From: Kiritimatiellales bacterium
GTDB lineage: Bacteria; Verrucomicrobiota; Kiritimatiellia; Kiritimatiellales; Pontiellaceae
Reading direction: 5' to 3'
NCBI GenBank assembly: GCA_003252225.1
Contig: QKFE01000238.1
Location: 1 to 35,286 of the forward strand
Length of the DNA stretch: 35,286 nt
Part shown: one piece after another, positions 18,782 through 26,176 of the stretch
Numbering within the stretch: the first letter of the stretch is position 1
Layout: the number at the start of each line of letters is the position of its first letter
The notes under the pieces: model-generated
Told to the model about the DNA's origin: nothing
The model's input: only the letters and a program-made list of their open reading frames with translations
The model's database searches: none
Translations under genes and position numbers: made by a program

Positions 18782-18796
18782 ACAAAAAGTATGCCA
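18782..18796 (-). promoter_or_regulatory. Candidate sigma54 (-24/-12) promoter for the psp operon
   Basis: Minus strand TGGCAT-N5-TTGT about 36 bp upstream of the pspA ATG, opposite a sigma54 activator gene. Confidence 0.6.
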
Positions 18797-18843
18797 TTAC
18801 AATATTTCTGTATAACTGCAATCGATAGAGGGAATAATGAAAG

Positions 18844-18873
18844 TTGACGCAAAATAGGGCGGTGTTGTATAAA
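18844..18873 (+). promoter_or_regulatory. Candidate sigma70-type promoter for pspF-like gene
   Basis: TTGACG-N18-TATAAA about 30 bp upstream of the ATG at 18902. Confidence 0.6.
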
Positions 18874-18901
18874 GCCTAAAGTTGGTTAAAAAGGCTAAAA
18901 T

Positions 18902-19927
18902 ATGGTTGAGAATATATTTCCAGTGGGCGAAGCGTTAGGGCAGTCGGAAGCCTTTCTCGATTTTCAAGATCGGCTGGCAAAAGTCGCGCCGGTCGATCGA
19001 CCGGTATTGCTGATCGGCGAGCGGGGAACCGGAAAAGAACTGGCGGCGAGTCGGTTGCACTATCTTTCAAAACGCTGGGACGGCCCGTTCGTGACGTTAA
19101 ATTGTTCGACCCTCTCCGCGTCGCTGATTGAAGCGGAGCTTTTCGGTCACGAAAAAGGGGCGTTCACCGGGGCTGAAAAACAGCGGGCCGGCCGGTTTGA
19201 GGCCGCCGATGGCGGTACATTATTTCTCGATGAAATCGGCACCATCCCCGTTTCGGTGCAGGAAAAAATTCTGCGGGTGGTTGAATACGGCTCATTTGAA
19301 CGGGTTGGAGGCTCCGATCCCGTCGAAGTCGATGTCCGGATTGTCGGAGCAACGAATGCCGATCTTTCCGATATGGCTGACCGGAATGAATTCAAGCGCG
19401 ACCTGCTCGACCGTCTTTCATTTGAGGTGCTTTTTCTTCCGCCGCTGCGGTGCCGTAAAGAGGACATTATGCTGCTGGCCGAACACTTCGCCGCGCGAAT
19501 GGCCTTTGAACTCGGTTACGATTCCATTCCCGGTTTCTCGAAAAAAGCCGTTGCCGACCTCGAACGCTATCCGTGGAAAGGGAATGTCCGCGAACTGAAA
19601 AATGTCGTCGAGCGCGCCGTCTATCAATCCGACGAAAACCCCATTGATCAAATCACATTCAACCCCTTTGTTTCACCCTATCCCTTCGAAGCGCTTTCCG
19701 CTGAGCCGAAACCTGCGCCGGAAAAAGAGTCCGATGTTTCGGTAAAAATAGCCGAACCTGCGGACTTAAACCTTCCCTTCAAAGAATCGATCCAGCGACA
19801 CGAAATCAGGCTGCTTCAATCCGCTCTTGAACGCGCCAAATTCAACCAGCGCAATGCCGCCGTGCTCCTCGGCCTCACCTACGACCAATTCCGCGGCCTG
19901 CTGAAAAAGCACAAAAATCGGGCATAA
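18902..19927 (+). CDS. pspF: PspF-like sigma54-dependent enhancer-binding protein
   Basis: AAA+ with GAFTGA loop, [21 protein letters not shown]-terminal Fis-type HTH; no N-terminal receiver; divergent from pspA. Confidence 0.88.
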   Translation: MVENIFPVGEALGQSEAFLDFQDRLAKVAPVDRPVLLIGERGTGKELAASRLHYLSKRWDGPFVTLNCSTLSASLIEAELFGHEKGAFTGAEKQRAGRFEAADGGTLFLDEIGTIPVSVQEKILRVVEYGSFERVGGSDPVEVDVRIVGATNADLSDMADRNEFKRDLLDRLSFEVLFLPPLRCRKEDIMLLAEHFAARMAFELGYDSIPGFSKKAVADLERYPWKGNVRELKNVVERAVYQSDENPIDQITFNPFVSPYPFEALSAEPKPAPEKESDVSVKIAEPADLNLPFKESIQRHEIRLLQSALERAKFNQRNAAVLLGLTYDQFRGLLKKHKNRA

Positions 19928-20069
19928 TACGGCGGCGACAGATTCCGGGGAACGGTCAGTTTTGATAGAGCACCCTCCAGAAATGGTGGAAATTGGGCGC
20001 TAATATTCCTTGTTGATTTGGAGCCGGAGGTTCCATCCTTGGCCGCGTTTTTCCGGAGGAGCACAGTTT

Positions 20070-20468
20070 ATGGATTTTATTAAGGGAATTTGTCATTTCG
20101 GGCTTTCGGTCGCGGATCTGGAGGAATCGATTGCGTTCTATTCGGAGGTGCTGGGGCTGGAAATGAGCGAACGGCGGGAAAAGGATGCATTTTTCAGGGT
20201 GGGTCAAAGCGATGTTTTTGCACTGATTCAGTATCCGGGCGACAGGGCGCGGTTTGATGCGGAGATGAGGCCGAAAAACCGGGGGAAGGCGTTTACCCAT
20301 TTCGGGCTGGCGGCGGAATCGATTGAGGCTGTTTTTGCGTTTGAAGCCTATTTGCGGGAGCGCGGCGTGGAAATTGTGAAGGCGGCATATGAGCGGTGGG
20401 ACGGTGCGAGCCTCTATTTTCTGGATCCGAACGGGTACACGCTGGAGTTTATCTGTTTCTGCCCGTAA
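20070..20468 (+). CDS. VOC/glyoxalase-family protein
   Basis: ICHFGLSVADLEESIAFYSEVLGLEM...DGASLYFLDPNGYTLEFIC; GGAGGA RBS; start at 20070. Confidence 0.85.
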   Translation: MDFIKGICHFGLSVADLEESIAFYSEVLGLEMSERREKDAFFRVGQSDVFALIQYPGDRARFDAEMRPKNRGKAFTHFGLAAESIEAVFAFEAYLRERGVEIVKAAYERWDGASLYFLDPNGYTLEFICFCP

Positions 20469-20479
20469 TTGGTGCCGGT

Positions 20480-20737
20480 TCAGTGACCGCGGGAATGGGC
20501 GCGGCGCGCGGTGCCGGTGCGCGAGATCTGTTTGATGCGGTTGCGGCAGCATTCGTGGTGAATCTGTAAAATGGCATCGATGGTGGTGCGCGGAAGTTCG
20601 TTGATGGTCTGATTCATCTGCGCGGATGGAAGATGGCGGAGCGTATTCAGGGGGCAGTCGCCGTCGGCGCAGCCGAGCGGGCATTGCAGGGACAGTCCCC
20701 GTATCCATGTTTTGTTGTAGTGCGTATCCAGCTTCAT
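20480..20737 (-). CDS. Small Cys-rich protein of unknown function
   Basis: 85 aa with LQCPLGCADGDCPL and HHECCRNR Cys clusters; GAGGGAG upstream of ATG. Confidence 0.6.
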   Translation of the reverse strand: MKLDTHYNKTWIRGLSLQCPLGCADGDCPLNTLRHLPSAQMNQTINELPRTTIDAILQIHHECCRNRIKQISRTGTARRAHSRGH

Positions 20738-20813
20738 GCGTTTTTTCTCCCTCTTGCACGAACGGAATACAGTATTGGGGGGTTATGGTTCTGCAAACAA
20801 GTTTGTTGTTAAT

Positions 20814-20843
20814 TATTTTCAAGAAAAAATTTACTTGAAAATA
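20814..20843. promoter_or_regulatory. Perfect inverted repeat, candidate operator upstream of the Cys-rich gene
   Basis: TATTTTCAAG-N10-CTTGAAAATA read directly. Confidence 0.55.
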
Positions 20844-21217
20844 TATTTTCCGGGGTAGGGCGCAATCGTGTCTGAATTGCAGGAGGAATGGCTCGGACGA
20901 AGCCTCGCCCTCCATCCGCTAATCCTGAAGACGGAGATAAATTCGCAAATTTCACTGATTTGCGCAGATTACCCATGCTTCATGCAAATGAGTTCACTCA
21001 CCCGGCAGATTAACCGCTGTTTTTGTGCAACCTATTGAAAATCGATGTACATCTGCGGAATCTGAGGATGCGTTTCCGGGATTTAGTCCCTCTCCATTCA
21101 AATCCTATCATGTGTGTAACGGATTTTTTTTACAGAAGAGCGCAAAGTCCGCAAAGAATGGAGCTTAGCGAACTTCTGTTAAATTTGGTTCCGGCTCTGC
21201 CGGTTTGGGTTAATGGT

Positions 21218-21532
21218 TTATCGCATTGGTTCGGTGCCGGATTCGAGGAGGTTTTCGATGGTTTGGAGGATTTCGGGGAGATCGGCGGGGGTGACTTCGG
21301 AGTACCAGATTTTCTGGGGGTAAATGATGAGGTTGGGGCCGGCGTCGCAGAGTCCGAGGCAGCCGGAGTCGGAGATGCGTACACGGGGTTTCCAGCCGCG
21401 TTTGCTGATTTCTTCTTTGAGGAGGGTTTTTAGTTGGGGGTTGGTGGAATCGCCGCAGGATTTGCGTTCGCCGTTGCGGGATTTGGTGCAGATGAAGAGG
21501 TGGCATTGATAGGGGGCTGTTTGCTGTTTCAT
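21218..21532 (-). CDS. (2Fe-2S) thioredoxin-like ferredoxin
   Basis: MKQQTAPYQCHLFICTKSRNGERKSCGD...VRISDSGCLGLCDAGPNLIIYP...WYSEVTPADLPEI; internal Met preferred over ORF start at 21661. Confidence 0.88.
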   Translation of the reverse strand: MKQQTAPYQCHLFICTKSRNGERKSCGDSTNPQLKTLLKEEISKRGWKPRVRISDSGCLGLCDAGPNLIIYPQKIWYSEVTPADLPEILQTIENLLESGTEPMR

Positions 21533-21957
21533 GTTTGCTCCGGCTGTTAAATGTATGGTAATGGTTATCGGAATTTCTGGAAATTGAAAGCGGTTTTTAC
21601 CTGACGGAAAATTAACGTCAATGAGCTTAACGCGGCGAAGCCGCAACAAAATTTGAACCACTAATTAACACGAATGAACACTAATTTTTTAACAGGGGAG
21701 CGCAAAGGTAGCGAAGTTGTAACATCCATTCTTAGCGTGCTTTGCGATCTTGTGTTTAAAAAACGTGCACAGAAAAGAAGTTGGCGGGTGGTCGTTCGGA
21801 AGCGAGTTCAGATAGCGTGAATTATCGCAGAGGGAAAAGACCCTTGAAAAGTACGGCGGTTTCTTTTGGGGCGGAGGTTGACGAAAGAGGTTGGCGGGGG
21901 TAGATTTTCGGCAAGCAGCACGAAGGGGAGTGCGGGGGAACTGTTTAAGGAATCTGC

Positions 21958-23283
21958 ATGTTCGGTGTGAGCGGTAAAGTTGAGGTGATTGAGGGGTCAG
22001 CCCCGCCGGCGGGAGTGGCTGCGTTGCTGTTTTGTGTTATCGATAATCGCGGGCGGGTTTGCCATCAATTTGCGGCGCGGGCCGATTCGACCGATCTGCC
22101 GGATTCTTTCTGTTTTCTGGATGAGCCGGAAAAGGCGTCGGAACATCTTTTTTTGAAGGAGGCGATGGGGACGCAAAAGCCGGTTTCGGTTTCGCTTTCG
22201 TATGAAAAGGGCCTTCGTAAGTTCATCTATATTCTGCCGTATGAGTGGAAGCGCGGAAAGTGGCGCTATGCCTGTATTGAGGTGCTGAAGGAGAGCCGCC
22301 AATCGGATGCGAATTACCAGCCGGATCAGTGTGTTTTGGCGGAGGAGCGCGGCTGTTTCCTGCTGGCGGATGACCGGAATATGATTCGGGCGTGCAGCGC
22401 ACAGGTGCCGGTTTCGTTCGGATATTCGTACAGCAATTTATACGGGATGCATCTGGGGGATCTTTTGAGTGATGCGGATTTGGTGCGGGTGCTTTCGGGT
22501 TCGCCGGATTCGTGCGAGCCGGTTTCAAAGTGTATTTTCCGCAGCCTGAACGGTTCGCGGCTCGAGGTGGATATAAAAGCGTTTTCGGCGCCGGATAACT
22601 GTACGCTTTATTCGGTCTGCGACGCGTCTCCGCAGGAATTCAGGGAGGAGATTTCGCAGGTGAGTATGCGCGAGCGGCGGCGGATCGGGCAGGATTTGCA
22701 CGATTCAATCGGCCAGCTTTTGACGGGAATCAGCCTGCTGAGCCGATCGCTGGCGAATGACCTGCAGCGGGCGGGGAATAAAGGGTGCGAAGATGCGGCG
22801 CAGATTTCGGAACTGGCGGACGATGCGAGCAATCAGATCCGGCAGATTTCGCGCAGGCTGATGCCGTCGGAAATCGTACAGCGGGGGCTGTTTGATTCGC
22901 TCCGGAATCTGGCGAAAGTGACAACGAACAGCTGCGCAATCCGGTGCAATGCGCGGATTGACGACTCGGTGGTTTTTGCAGACGGAGCGGTGGAAACGCA
23001 TATTTACCGCATTGCGCAGGAGGCGGTGAACAATGCCGTCCGGCATTCGAATGCGACACGGCTGGATATTATTGTCCGGCAGCAGAACGGCCTCCCGGTG
23101 CTGGAAATCAGCGATAACGGCAAATGGAAAGAGATGGGCGGGACGCTGGGCGGAATCGGGATGAAAACAATGAAATACCGCGCGTCGGTGATTGGCGGAA
23201 CGTTGAAAGTGGAGGTCGGCGAACTCGGCGGTACGCGGGTAATCTGCCGGCTCGAAGCGGACGAACTTTTGATGAAGGCATAA
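21958..23283 (+). CDS. Cytoplasmic NarX/DegS-type (HisKA_3) sensor histidine kinase
   Basis: RRRIGQDLHDSIGQLLTGISLLSRSL H-box; HIYRIAQEAVNNAVRHSNA and GGIGMKTMKYRASVIGG N/G boxes; no evident TM segment. Confidence 0.9.
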   Translation: MFGVSGKVEVIEGSAPPAGVAALLFCVIDNRGRVCHQFAARADSTDLPDSFCFLDEPEKASEHLFLKEAMGTQKPVSVSLSYEKGLRKFIYILPYEWKRGKWRYACIEVLKESRQSDANYQPDQCVLAEERGCFLLADDRNMIRACSAQVPVSFGYSYSNLYGMHLGDLLSDADLVRVLSGSPDSCEPVSKCIFRSLNGSRLEVDIKAFSAPDNCTLYSVCDASPQEFREEISQVSMRERRRIGQDLHDSIGQLLTGISLLSRSLANDLQRAGNKGCEDAAQISELADDASNQIRQISRRLMPSEIVQRGLFDSLRNLAKVTTNSCAIRCNARIDDSVVFADGAVETHIYRIAQEAVNNAVRHSNATRLDIIVRQQNGLPVLEISDNGKWKEMGGTLGGIGMKTMKYRASVIGGTLKVEVGELGGTRVICRLEADELLMKA

Positions 23284-23287
23284 AATT

Positions 23288-23971
23288 ATGGCAGTGAACG
23301 GCAGAAAAAAACGGGTTTATTTGGTGGATGACCACCCGATTGTCCGGCAGGGGCTGATTAAGCTGATCGAACAGGAGGAGGGACTCGAAGTCTGCGGCGA
23401 AGCCGGCTGCGTGAAAGAGGCGCTGACCGAAATACAGCAGGCCGATCCGGACGTGATTCTGGTCGATATTTCGCTGGAAGGTTCCAATGGGCTGGAACTG
23501 ATTAAAACCATTGATGATCTGGGCCTGAAAATCCCGACACTGGTGCTTTCGATGCACGATGAATCGCTTTATGCCGAACACGCCCTGCGCGTCGGCGCGA
23601 GCGGGTATGTGATGAAACAGGCGGCATCAAGCACCCTGATTCAGGCGATTGAAAAGGTGCTCGACGGCGAAATCTACGTCAGCAAAACCATGTCGTCGCA
23701 AATGCTGAAAATGGCCTTCCGCAGCGGCGGGGACGAACTCCGTACCGGAACCGAAACCCTCAGCCTGCGCGAACTCGAAGTATTCGAACTGGTCGGGCGC
23801 GGAAACTCGACCCGAGAAATCGCCGACCAGCTCCACCTCAGCGTCAAAACCATCGAAACCTACCGTGCGCACATTAAGGACAAGCTCCAGCTGCGCAGCG
23901 CCACCGAACTGATGCAGCGCGCCATCCACTGGGTGGAAAACGAGCAGCACCGCTATTCGAGCAACTCGTAA
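23288..23971 (+). CDS. NarL/FixJ-type response regulator (receiver + LuxR HTH)
   Basis: YLVDDHPIVRQGLIKLIEQE, VILVDISLEG, LSLRELEVFELVGRGNSTREIADQLHLSVKTIETYRAHIKDKL. Confidence 0.95.
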   Translation: MAVNGRKKRVYLVDDHPIVRQGLIKLIEQEEGLEVCGEAGCVKEALTEIQQADPDVILVDISLEGSNGLELIKTIDDLGLKIPTLVLSMHDESLYAEHALRVGASGYVMKQAASSTLIQAIEKVLDGEIYVSKTMSSQMLKMAFRSGGDELRTGTETLSLRELEVFELVGRGNSTREIADQLHLSVKTIETYRAHIKDKLQLRSATELMQRAIHWVENEQHRYSSNS

Positions 23972-23990
23972 GCGCGGAACAGGGGGGTGA

Positions 23991-24062
23991 AATACCGCCC
24001 GATTTGAAGGGGAAAATACCGCCCGATTTAAAGGGGAAAATACCGCCCGATTTAGGGGGAGG
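23991..24062. repeat. Three tandem/near-tandem copies of a 24-bp repeat
   Basis: AATACCGCCCGATTT(g/a)AAGGGGAA starting at 23991, 24015 and 24039; third copy degenerates at its 3' end. Confidence 0.95.
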
Positions 24063-24200
24063 GGGGCGCGGGGGGAACCAAACAACCCGCCATCCCACCG
24101 GAAAATACACGCAATCTGTAATCTTTTTACCGATTATCTGCCGTGGCAAACACCAGCACCTAATTCCCGCTGTATAATCCGTGTATGATTTTCGGCTAAG

Positions 24201-24238
24201 TAGGGGAAACCCCTATGCCCCCGTTCAGGGCTCCCTGA
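24201..24238. promoter_or_regulatory. Two adjacent palindromes, candidate regulator-binding sites
   Basis: TAGGGG-AAA-CCCCTA (24201-24215) and TCAGGG-CT-CCCTGA (24225-24238). Confidence 0.5.
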
Positions 24239-24339
24239 CTTAAGTATGCGGGTTTTGGTTCATATTTCTTTCAGCCGCGCCCCGTCTTGTCGGTTTTCCG
24301 AAATGGAGGGAGTCTAGGGGTGTACAGGGAGCCAATGTC

Positions 24340-24405
24340 ATGAGTGCGATTCAGATTCAGCTTAAAACGGGAGGCAGCCGAATCGGGCTGCTTTTTTACA
24401 GGTGA
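24340..24405 (+). CDS. Short ORF (21 aa) overlapping an intrinsic terminator upstream of the secretin; possible leader peptide
   Basis: ATG...TGA reads MSAIQIQLKTGGSRIGLLFYR. Confidence 0.25.
   Translation: MSAIQIQLKTGGSRIGLLFYR
24374..24397 (+). terminator. Intrinsic terminator/attenuator hairpin
   Basis: GCAGCC-GAATCG-GGCTGC followed by six T. Confidence 0.75.
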
Positions 24406-24443
24406 AGCCGGTTCCGGGCAGACGGTAAAACAGGAGTAGGGTC

Positions 24444-26159
24444 ATGAAGAGTGAATATCAACGCATAATTACGAAGTGCATACTGAGTTTGTTGGTGCTG
24501 TTTGCCGTCGGTGCGGCCTATGCCCAGCAACCCGCGAACGAAGCGGCGGAAAGCGAGATGGTTGACCCCGGATCAGAGGTTGATTCATCGGACTATGTCA
24601 CCATCAACGTGAAAGATGCCAATATCGCCGAGGTGCTGAAGGCCTATTCGCTACAGACCGGTCAGAGCATTGTGGTGGGGCCGGATGTGGTCTGCGACAA
24701 TGTGAATGTGCGGCTGAACAATATCCCGTGGGAAGATGCGCTCGACGTCATCCTTAAACCGTACGGCTTCGGCTATCAGGTGATCGGCGACACGATTGTG
24801 ATCAGCAAGCTGGAAAATATTGTTACGGTTGAAGGGATCGAGCCGCTCGCCTCCGAAGTGTTTGCGCTCCGTTTTCTCGATGCGTACGATGTGAAGGATA
24901 TTGTTGAGGCGCAGCTCACCGGCCGCGGCCGTTTCACCATCCTTTCAACCCGAAGCCTGCCGGGATGGCAATTCGGCGGATCGGCCGGCGGTGCAAGCGG
25001 CGCGGCGGTTGAGGCGGGAATCCGTGCCCGCAAGAAAAAGGAAGATATTCAGAAAAGCAAACTGTTTGTGGTCACCGATGTGCCTGCCACGATTACTAAA
25101 ATCGCCAAGATTATTGAAAAAATGGACACGCTTCCGGCGCAGGTTCTGATTGAGGCGAAATTTCTGGAAATCTCCACCGACGGACTTTCGGATATCGGAC
25201 TGGACTACATTACGGCGATGGAAAATGTGCAGCAGCTCGGTACTGCTGCAACCTCTCCCGATGCGGTGGCACTTGAAAGCAGTCCGCTTAAAGTGCTGAA
25301 TATGTCGGCGGGTTATCCGAACCCGCTCAACACCGGCGCGTCCGGCGGCTATTCGCAGAACAGCGGCATCCGGCTTTCGCACAGTGTGCTTGATGACTGG
25401 GGGGCGGATATGCTCTTTGCCTTCATTCAGCAGGACGGCGATGCCAATGTGCTTTCCGCGCCGCGGGTGCTTACGCTGAACAATCAGGAAGCCGCTATTC
25501 TGGTGGGTGAAAAATTCCCGATTATTGAGTCGCAGAATAACTCGGGAAGCGGAAGTTCGATCACCTCCACCCGGCTCGACTATTATGAAAACATCGGCAT
25601 TCAGCTTAATGTGATTCCGCAGGTCTGCGCCGATGATTATATCAACATGATCGTGCATCCGGCGGTGAGCGAAATCGCCGGGTTTGAATCCGGGGTGGTG
25701 ACGGCAGGAAGCGGAACCCAGTCCGGAACCCAGTATCCGCGCCTTAAAATCCGCGAAGCCGAAACCCAGATTATGATTAAAGGCGATAAAACGGCGGTGA
25801 TCGGCGGACTACAGACCGAGCGCGATAAAGAGATCATCAAAAAGGTTCCGCTGCTCGGCGATATTCCGTTCCTCGGCCGACTCTTCCGCCGCGAAACACT
25901 GACAAAAGAAAAGATCGACCTGCTCATCTTCATCAAAGCATCGGTGGTGGATAACGACGAATATGCGGAAGAGTCGAAAGTCAGAGAATCCCGGCACGAA
26001 GACAGAATGAAACTGGATCTGATTGAAGAAAGAAAAGAACCCGGTGCTGAAAATCCGGACGTTGACTTGGGTGCCGTGAATAAAGAGATGCTCGAACTGG
26101 TGGGCGATCCGAATGCCGACACGAAAAAAAGCACCGGTACGGAAAAAGCGAAAAAATAA
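24444..26159 (+). CDS. Secretin (PilQ/GspD family)
   Basis: Signal peptide, N-domain VNVRLNNIPWEDALDVILKPYGFGYQ, secretin core NVLSAPRVLTLNNQEAAILVGEKFPI and VPLLGDIPFLGRLFRR. Confidence 0.92.
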   Translation: MKSEYQRIITKCILSLLVLFAVGAAYAQQPANEAAESEMVDPGSEVDSSDYVTINVKDANIAEVLKAYSLQTGQSIVVGPDVVCDNVNVRLNNIPWEDALDVILKPYGFGYQVIGDTIVISKLENIVTVEGIEPLASEVFALRFLDAYDVKDIVEAQLTGRGRFTILSTRSLPGWQFGGSAGGASGAAVEAGIRARKKKEDIQKSKLFVVTDVPATITKIAKIIEKMDTLPAQVLIEAKFLEISTDGLSDIGLDYITAMENVQQLGTAATSPDAVALESSPLKVLNMSAGYPNPLNTGASGGYSQNSGIRLSHSVLDDWGADMLFAFIQQDGDANVLSAPRVLTLNNQEAAILVGEKFPIIESQNNSGSGSSITSTRLDYYENIGIQLNVIPQVCADDYINMIVHPAVSEIAGFESGVVTAGSGTQSGTQYPRLKIREAETQIMIKGDKTAVIGGLQTERDKEIIKKVPLLGDIPFLGRLFRRETLTKEKIDLLIFIKASVVDNDEYAEESKVRESRHEDRMKLDLIEERKEPGAENPDVDLGAVNKEMLELVGDPNADTKKSTGTEKAKK

Positions 26160-26176
26160 CACAGGAACTGTAAGGC

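Noticed and set aside
18076-18828. 250-aa plus-strand ORF opposite pspA
   Set aside because: Ser/Leu-rich translation typical of an antisense shadow of a Glu/Lys-rich coiled coil; pspA on the minus strand is clear.
19956-20915. 319-aa minus-strand ORF over the VOC gene
   Set aside because: Antisense to a good VOC-family gene and overlaps the Cys-rich ORF region in another frame; no domain recognised.
21023-21433. 136-aa plus-strand ORF
   Set aside because: Antisense to the ferredoxin, whose Cys motif (C..C...CLGLC) is on the minus strand.
23991-24062. 24-bp repeats as a mini CRISPR array
   Set aside because: Repeats are directly adjacent with no spacers and no cas genes.
23627-24085. Minus-strand ORF with repeats NRAVFSPLNRAVFSPSNRAVF over the 24-bp array
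   Set aside because: The 24-bp period is divisible by three so it stays open by chance, and it is mostly antisense to the response regulator; not considered a repeat protein.
24172-24178. TATAAT as the secretin operon promoter
   Set aside because: A perfect -10 hexamer (24173-24178) exists, but no convincing -35 at 17 bp; it would also place the palindromes downstream of the start site, so not called as a feature.
24945-25658. 237-aa minus-strand ORF inside secretin gene
   Set aside because: Shadow ORF; secretin motifs are on the plus strand.
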